Shown here one piece after another: positions 46,214 to 51,745 of a stretch of 51,745 nt of DNA (the stretch's first letter is position 1; each line of letters begins with the position of its first letter). The notes beneath the pieces were generated by a model. It was not told the DNA's origin and made no database searches. It was given only the letters and a program-made list of their open reading frames with translations. Source of the stretch: Pseudidiomarina marina (GTDB lineage: Bacteria; Pseudomonadota; Gammaproteobacteria; Enterobacterales; Alteromonadaceae); NCBI RefSeq assembly GCF_003987045.1, contig NZ_PIPZ01000006.1, positions 1 to 51,745 on the forward strand, given 5' to 3'. The position numbers were made by a program, and so were the translations under genes.

Positions 46214-47989
46214 ATGAGTGTGCGTTATGTGCAAGGATTGCTTGCTATCTTCCTCATGCTATTAAGCCTGCCAGCACTCTCGCAGACTTCATGGCAACCA
46301 CCTAATGCTAAATTGGCAATTGAAATTGATGGCATTGAAGGGGCACTTTTAACAAACGCGCGTATTTTTCTCAGTCTCACCGCCCTCGAAGGTGAGAAAG
46401 TACCTTCCATTTTTCGAGTTCGCTATCTGAGTCGAACCGGTGAACAAGAAATCCGTTCCGCACTTGAACCCTTTGGCTTTTATAATGCTAGTGTAACTAG
46501 CGAGATTAATGAAGGCGAAGACATTTGGACCGTTCGTTATGTCGTCGATGTTGGCCCCGTTACAACCTACAATAATGTGAATGTTAGGCTGATCGGAAAC
46601 GCACAAAACGATACTGCTTTTCAAAAACTTATTGAGTCGCAACAGCCATATTCAGGGCAAGTATTTAACCATCAAGCATATGAGCGTTTCAAAGCTAGCT
46701 TGAGAAATCTCGCAGCTGAGCGCGGTTATTATGATGCGACCTTCACCGAGCACTCAGTCAAAGTAGAAACGTCGCAACAGCTTGCTGATGTCTCGCTTGT
46801 TTTTGATTCTGGTGAGCGTTATTTGTTTGGCGAAACGACCTTTTGCTGCGCCTTCCTTGGTGATTCTTTACTCAATCGATTCATTCAATACGAAACTGGT
46901 GAGCCGTTCAACACACGTGCACTCTTGGATTTACAGGTTGATTTAGCCGGTAGCGACTATTTTAACCGTGTGGAAGTATCGCCTCAGTGGCAAAATACGA
47001 GTGATCATCATGTTCCAATCGATGTCGCACTAACCCCCAACGAACGCGACCGTTATCAAGTCGGCTTAGGCTATGGAACCGACACTGGCGCACGCATCAC
47101 GTTAGGTTTTGATAGACGTTGGGTCAATGATCGAGGTCATCGTTTAAGTAGTGTTATACGGTTATCAGAAGTTCAAAACACCGGTTTTGTTAGCTATATC
47201 ATTCCCGGAAATAATCCAGCACGAGACTCTTATAGCTTTAACGGCGAGATCACTGATCGGTCCTTTGAAGAACAACGCTCGACGTTATATCGCACCTCTT
47301 TCAAAGATCTTCGCCATTATGATCGTTGGCACCGTACCTATCAACTCGCCTATCAACGCGAAGACTTTGCCTTTGGTGACGAACCAACTGAATCATCGAA
47401 TTTCTTAATTCCATCCGTCGAATGGAGCCTAATTGAAAGTTCAAACCTGCCGGCAAATCGTAACATCATTGATGACGGTTATCGGTTATCAATTATGTTG
47501 CAGGGTGGCTATGACGGTGCTCTTTCCGATACCACGTTTGCTTCAGTCAAAGTTGGAGCAAAGTGGATTCATCGACTAAACGAAAGCTGGCGTGTTCTGG
47601 TTCGTAGCGAAATTGGAGCCTTGCGAGCTGACAACTTTGAAGCGCTTGGTCCTACGCTTCGATTTTTTGCGGGTGGTGATCATAATGTCCGAGGCTATGC
47701 CTATCAACAATTGGGGCCCGAGAACGCCGATGGTGTAGTTGTTGGTGGTAAATACATGACCGCGAGTTCAGTAGAAGTTGATTATTCGTTCAAACCAAAC
47801 TGGCGCGTGGCACTGTTTACCGATATTGGGAATAGTATGATGCAATGGGATGAGGGTCTTAAACAATCGGTCGGATTTGGCTTTCGATGGGTTTCTCCGA
47901 TTGGTCCAGTCAGACTTGATTTAGCCATGGCATTAGATGAGCCAAGTAAACCGTGGCGTCTTCACTTAACGCTGGGGCCTGATTTATGA
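46214..47989 (+). CDS. tamA: Autotransporter assembly factor TamA
   Basis: Omp85-family outer-membrane barrel, 591 residues. Signal peptide (VQGLLAIFLMLLSLPALSQ), three POTRA-like domains (about 30-270, for example IEIDGIEGALLTNARIFLSL), then a 16-strand barrel with the family motif RFFAGGDHNVRGYAYQQLGP (about 490-509) and final strand WRLHLTLGPDL. It works with TamB in outer-membrane biogenesis and overlaps tamB by ATGA. Confidence 0.94.
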   Translation: MSVRYVQGLLAIFLMLLSLPALSQTSWQPPNAKLAIEIDGIEGALLTNARIFLSLTALEGEKVPSIFRVRYLSRTGEQEIRSALEPFGFYNASVTSEINEGEDIWTVRYVVDVGPVTTYNNVNVRLIGNAQNDTAFQKLIESQQPYSGQVFNHQAYERFKASLRNLAAERGYYDATFTEHSVKVETSQQLADVSLVFDSGERYLFGETTFCCAFLGDSLLNRFIQYETGEPFNTRALLDLQVDLAGSDYFNRVEVSPQWQNTSDHHVPIDVALTPNERDRYQVGLGYGTDTGARITLGFDRRWVNDRGHRLSSVIRLSEVQNTGFVSYIIPGNNPARDSYSFNGEITDRSFEEQRSTLYRTSFKDLRHYDRWHRTYQLAYQREDFAFGDEPTESSNFLIPSVEWSLIESSNLPANRNIIDDGYRLSIMLQGGYDGALSDTTFASVKVGAKWIHRLNESWRVLVRSEIGALRADNFEALGPTLRFFAGGDHNVRGYAYQQLGPENADGVVVGGKYMTASSVEVDYSFKPNWRVALFTDIGNSMMQWDEGLKQSVGFGFRWVSPIGPVRLDLAMALDEPSKPWRLHLTLGPDL

Positions 47990-50900
47990 AGTTTGTTAAA
48001 TATCTCGCCTGGACAATTGTTGCGTTATTCGTGCTAATACCGAGTACGTTGGCGGTATTGGTCATGACCTCCACTGGCTCACAGTTTATCATTGAGCGGT
48101 CGGCTCAATTAGCGGATATCGATTTAGAGTTTGATTCATTAAGTGGCAATTTAGTCGGCCAATTGACCCTTAAGAACCTCAAAGTGGCCAAATCACCTTG
48201 GCAAGCTAGTGTTGAATCACTAACTCTTGAATGGCAACCATCGCAACTGTTAGATCAGGCGCTCGTTTTTAAAAAAATTGAAACCCGCTCGTTACTATTT
48301 GAAATTGCCACAGCAGATAACAACTCAACTTCATCTGAGGCAATTACCTTACCGCAATTAAAGTTACCTATTACTTTGATGGTTAACGATTTCAGCGCCA
48401 TTAATAGTAACTTGGTTCTCGATAATAATCGCCAACAACTGCCAGACATTGATGGTCGCTTAGATTGGCGCGGTACGAAACTCAACATGAAACAACTGCA
48501 CCTCGATTATCAGCAAATTAGCACCTTCATCGCAGGTTCAATAACAACTCGAAATGATTATCCAATTAATCTTGAATTAAGATGGCAACTTAGCGATCCA
48601 ATTGACAAATCAGCTATTGAAGGTATCACCGGTAACACCCATGTTCGCGGAAGTATTGCCAACATTGACGCGGTCACGACATTTACAGTACCGCCACAAA
48701 CTGAGCAACACACCATTCATTTGCAAGTAAAAGATACACTCTCTAATAGCCGCTCGTGGCTTGCTGAGGTAGCAATTAATCAGTTATCTACCTCGCCATT
48801 AATACCGATAATATTGGCAAACGATTCACCATGGTATAGCTGGCTGAATAGCTCATCTCTGACTCTTGATGCAACGATTGATAATCAGCAAGTAGCAATA
48901 GAAGAGTTCTTACTTTCAAATATTGGCGCCAATAAAGGTTATGTGGCATTCGACGGTGTTCTTAATAACTATTTAGCGTTTAACGAAAGTTTATCTAAGG
49001 TCAGTTTAAGAGGAGCGCTGAATAGCTCCAAGTTATCATTGCCCCATGAGGCGATTGGTCTGCAACTTGATATTAATGAGCTTACGGGTAACGTTGAAGG
49101 CAGCCTTGAATCTTTTTCACACAATCTAGATATCAACGCAACTTATGATAATAAATTGCCTGCAGAGGTTAAATTCTCGGGGAATGGGAGTGCGTCACAC
49201 TTTACAGTTGAACACGCACAAATCAACTCTGATGCAATTACTGCCGATATAACTTCGACTGTTGATTGGTCTTCTGAACTTGCAGTTTCAGCGTCGATAC
49301 ATTCGTTTTCAGCTCAGTTGGAACAGCTAAAAGAATTAGCCGATTACGAACTGCGCGCGCAAGGCAATGTTATCTATAAGGAGCAACGGCTAGCGGCGGA
49401 AAACCTGCTAATTCGCTGGGGTGAGAACAGCATTAATTTGAATGGTGCGATGACTGAAAGCTCAGAATTAAATCTATCCTTAGACGTACCGGATTTATCT
49501 ACATTATCGAATAACGAATACTTTTCTGGCGATGTTAAAGCTAACTTAGCCATCACTGGAACAATTGATGAACGTATCGATATCCAAGTAAAGGATTTGG
49601 TTCTTAATCATCCTGACTTTGGTAATTGGACTAATACCGATCAAGGATTAATTTCGGTTCCGGTCGCAACACCACTTGCAACCTCAGTAGACTCCTTATG
49701 CCTAACGGCGAATACCCAACGGGCACCTGCTAATCTTTGCTTTGATACAACGGCAAATAACTCTATACAGACCACGCAAATTACCGGCCAGAATCTACCT
49801 TTAGCTTTACTCAACCGATTCCGAGAATCCGACGTCGCTGAACGAATTTGGGGACTTGCAAATTTAAACAGCAGCATTAGCTACGATACCAGTACATGGT
49901 CGTTAGTGGAAACTGAGGGTGCACTTCGCAGCGAGCGGACTATATTGTTTGCGCTTGATGAAGAAATATCCACACGCTTTAACTATTGGCAATTAGATTG
50001 GCAGGGTAATTTAGACAAACTTGAAACGTCTATTACAGCGGAATTGGAAGAAGATAAAGGGTTAGTTATTGGCGATCTGGTCGCCAGTAATATCGCCGAT
50101 GGCGCTGACCTAAGTGGTGATATTATTATCGAATTGCGTGATCTCACTGTCCTACAGTGGGCGCTACCCGACCTTCGTTACGAGAATGCACATGCACTAG
50201 CACAAATAAATATCAGTGGAAGTACCCAGGCTCCTAGCGTTACTGGTTCAATTGAGTTGGCAGCTCAAGAGATCGGTTTCGCACAAAGTGGTTTGTTGCT
50301 TACAAACGTTCGAATTGCAGCATTCGATACCGCCGAAGTCGATAATGGGATTACGCTCGACGGTCAAGCTCAGTCTGGACAAGGTTGGATCAGTATTGCT
50401 GGGTTACTCGAACCATTAAAACCGGAGCTGACACTGACTATTCAAGGTGAAGAGTTCCGTGCAATCCAGATACCAACTGCCACAGTTGATATTAGTCCTA
50501 ATATCAAAATCACCTTACTTAACGAACGCATCGATGTAACAGGCGAAGTCGACATTCCGTATGTACGTATTGATCAACCAGAAATCGCTGATATGGGCGT
50601 TACAACATCAACCGATGTCGAAGTCTATCAAAACGGCGAGCCGCTTAGAGCTCAGGAAGCTGGCCTCTACCCAATATATGCCGATGTCCGAGTTACACTT
50701 GGAGATGATGTAAAAGTTAAAGGCTTTGGCTTTGAAGGCGATTTAGCCGGAAGTTTACGACTTACAGAAACACCAAAACGTGCATTAACTGCTAGCGGTA
50801 ATATATCCGTTAATAAAGGTTTTTATGAGCTTTATGGCCAACGCTTAGAGATAGAGCGAGGTTCCTTTATTTATAACGGCGGACCAATTGATAACCCCGG

Positions 50901-51396
50901 GTTAGATCTGCGTGTAGAACGCTCATCAGAGAACATGTTGGCAACTGAAGATGTCCGCGTCGGCGCCCAGGTCAGTGGTACTTTGCAAGAGCCAGACTTT
51001 CGTTTGTACTCAACGCCAGCAATGCCTGACAGTGAAGTATTATCTTATTTAATTCTTGGCCGCGGCTCTGGAACCGCTACAGCCGGTAATGAGAACCTCC
51101 AGCTCCAAGCGCTTATTTTACTTGGCTCTAAAGGCACTGATTTTATCGGCGAATCATTGCAAGATACCTTCGGATTTGATGAGTTTGGAATTGACTCAAC
51201 AATGAATCCCAACGATACCTCCTTTTATATTGGTAAGTACCTTTCACCTAAACTTTATGTGAAGTATGGCGTCGGGTTATTTGAAGATACCAATACCTTT
51301 TTAGTGCGTTATTTGTTATCTGAGAAACTCATTATAGAGACGACAGCAAGTAGTGAAGCGCAAGGTGGTGACATCTTCTACACAATCGAGAAGTAG
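47986..51396 (+). CDS. tamB: Translocation and assembly module protein TamB
   Basis: 1136 residues, anchored by an N-terminal inner-membrane helix (about 5-27, YLAWTIVALFVLIPSTLAVL) and spanning the periplasm as a long beta-taco of the AsmA/TamB type. This protein class is linked to phospholipid transport to the outer membrane. The C-terminal DUF490 domain is recognisable: SGNISVNKGFYELYGQRLEI, then MPDSEVLSYLILGRG. Slightly shorter than E. coli TamB (1259). Confidence 0.95.
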   Translation: MKFVKYLAWTIVALFVLIPSTLAVLVMTSTGSQFIIERSAQLADIDLEFDSLSGNLVGQLTLKNLKVAKSPWQASVESLTLEWQPSQLLDQALVFKKIETRSLLFEIATADNNSTSSEAITLPQLKLPITLMVNDFSAINSNLVLDNNRQQLPDIDGRLDWRGTKLNMKQLHLDYQQISTFIAGSITTRNDYPINLELRWQLSDPIDKSAIEGITGNTHVRGSIANIDAVTTFTVPPQTEQHTIHLQVKDTLSNSRSWLAEVAINQLSTSPLIPIILANDSPWYSWLNSSSLTLDATIDNQQVAIEEFLLSNIGANKGYVAFDGVLNNYLAFNESLSKVSLRGALNSSKLSLPHEAIGLQLDINELTGNVEGSLESFSHNLDINATYDNKLPAEVKFSGNGSASHFTVEHAQINSDAITADITSTVDWSSELAVSASIHSFSAQLEQLKELADYELRAQGNVIYKEQRLAAENLLIRWGENSINLNGAMTESSELNLSLDVPDLSTLSNNEYFSGDVKANLAITGTIDERIDIQVKDLVLNHPDFGNWTNTDQGLISVPVATPLATSVDSLCLTANTQRAPANLCFDTTANNSIQTTQITGQNLPLALLNRFRESDVAERIWGLANLNSSISYDTSTWSLVETEGALRSERTILFALDEEISTRFNYWQLDWQGNLDKLETSITAELEEDKGLVIGDLVASNIADGADLSGDIIIELRDLTVLQWALPDLRYENAHALAQINISGSTQAPSVTGSIELAAQEIGFAQSGLLLTNVRIAAFDTAEVDNGITLDGQAQSGQGWISIAGLLEPLKPELTLTIQGEEFRAIQIPTATVDISPNIKITLLNERIDVTGEVDIPYVRIDQPEIADMGVTTSTDVEVYQNGEPLRAQEAGLYPIYADVRVTLGDDVKVKGFGFEGDLAGSLRLTETPKRALTASGNISVNKGFYELYGQRLEIERGSFIYNGGPIDNPGLDLRVERSSENMLATEDVRVGAQVSGTLQEPDFRLYSTPAMPDSEVLSYLILGRGSGTATAGNENLQLQALILLGSKGTDFIGESLQDTFGFDEFGIDSTMNPNDTSFYIGKYLSPKLYVKYGVGLFEDTNTFLVRYLLSEKLIIETTASSEAQGGDIFYTIEK

Positions 51397-51600
51397 AGCA
51401 AGGACGATATTAGCTGTTGGATATTAGATATTAGAAGAGCGAAGGGCGTTATTCGTTATTCGTTATTCGTTATTCGTGCGTTCACTTCGTTCACTGCTCG
51501 TCCGTGCTACGCACTGTTCGTTATCGAACAGAGAGGCGAAGCCGAACGCACGAACAGCGCAGCGCACGAACCACGAGTCACGTTTTTGGTTTTCCCAAAC
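51397..51600. repeat. Repeat-rich spacer between tamB and rRNA operon
   Basis: No gene is supported here. It holds GATATTA twice in tandem, four tandem copies of CGTTATT (51447-51474), a perfect hairpin CTGTTCG/CGAACAG (51514-51520 with 51525-51531), and an outer 9-bp inverted repeat CGTGCGTTC/GAACGCACG (51475-51483 with 51544-51552). The minus-strand frame at 51463-51708 runs into the 5S gene and is not a gene. Confidence 0.7.
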
Positions 51601-51628
51601 GAAAAAACCCCGAGCGTTAGCTCGGGGT
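51601..51628 (-). terminator. rRNA operon terminator
   Basis: Minus strand: 9-bp stem ACCCCGAGC/GCTCGGGGT (51620-51628 with 51607-51615), loop TAAC, then a run of T. It lies 14 bp after the 5S 3' end. Confidence 0.92.
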
Positions 51629-51641
51629 CTCGTCGTATTTG

Positions 51642-51745
51642 AAGCCTGGCGGTGTCCTACTCTCACATGGGGAAGCCCCACACTACCATCGGCGCTGAAG
51701 CGTTTCACTACTGAGTTCGGAATGGATCAGGTGGTTCCACTTCGC
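51642..51745 (-). rRNA. rrf: 5S ribosomal RNA, 3' part
   Basis: The minus strand matches E. coli 5S rRNA through CCACCTGA, CCGAACTCAG, AGTGAAACGC, GCGCCGATGGTAGTGTGGGG and GAGAGTAGGACACCGCCAGGC. The 5' end (about 15 nt) lies beyond the window. It is the last gene of an rrn operon entering from the right. Confidence 0.95.

Noticed and set aside
51463-51708. 81-codon frame on the minus strand
   Set aside because: It runs from within the 5S rRNA gene through its terminator into palindromic repeats. Its sequence is repetitive and has no ribosome-binding site.
1-51745. CRISPR array, prophage, insertion sequence or toxin-antitoxin system
   Set aside because: No regularly spaced direct repeats, transposase, integrase, phage or toxin genes were found. 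Apart from the short heptamer tract the window is ordinary chromosomal coding sequence.

Overview
The window reads as chromosome of a marine-type gammaproteobacterium, most likely an Alteromonadales member near Idiomarina/Pseudidiomarina. This is inferred from family-level protein similarity and from E. coli-like gene order, and no database search was run. Both ends fall in ribosomal RNA operons on the minus strand. Bases 1-300 are a 16S leader with two promoters and boxA, firing leftward out of the window. Bases 51642-51745 are the 3' part of a 5S gene followed by its terminator. The block may therefore be a contig that broke at rrn copies.

Layout. 0.4-1.2 kb: a lone secreted protein built of 15-residue repeats. 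1.3-9.8 kb, minus: the spc and alpha ribosomal-protein operons (rplN to rplQ, with secY, rpmJ and rpoA), without the S10 operon that usually precedes rplN. 10.3-16.0 kb, plus: a six-gene Mrp Na+/H+ antiporter operon with fused mrpAB. 16.0-25.1 kb, minus: a compact Tad/Flp pilus operon of 13 overlapping genes. It starts with the flp pilin and ends in a DUF192 protein, a TPR lipoprotein and an unknown membrane-anchored protein. No tadZ or tadV is present. 25.1-26.6 kb: divergent queE and queC for 7-deazaguanine synthesis. 26.6-31.5 kb: nagZ, an S41 protease lipoprotein, and a BtuFCD-type importer downstream of radA.

31.5-46 kb resembles the E. coli region radA-serB-ytjB / deo / yjjV / prfC / rimI-holD, with two inserted modules. 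One is a periplasmic copper module (cytochrome c, NirK-type nitrite reductase, NirV-like protein, SCO copper chaperone). The other is a small operon of a DUF2892 membrane protein and an ArsR repressor whose cysteine spacing matches persulfide sensors. The deo operon (cdd-deoC-deoA-deoB-deoD) salvages deoxynucleosides. A tRNA-Trp gene and the tamA-tamB pair follow, then a repeat-rich spacer up to the 5S gene.

The points most worth checking are the Gln at the expected axial copper position of NirK, the ArsR/DUF2892 operon with paired operators, the hairpin covering the flp ribosome-binding site, the reading-frame break at the start of tadC, and the accessory genes at the end of the Tad operon.
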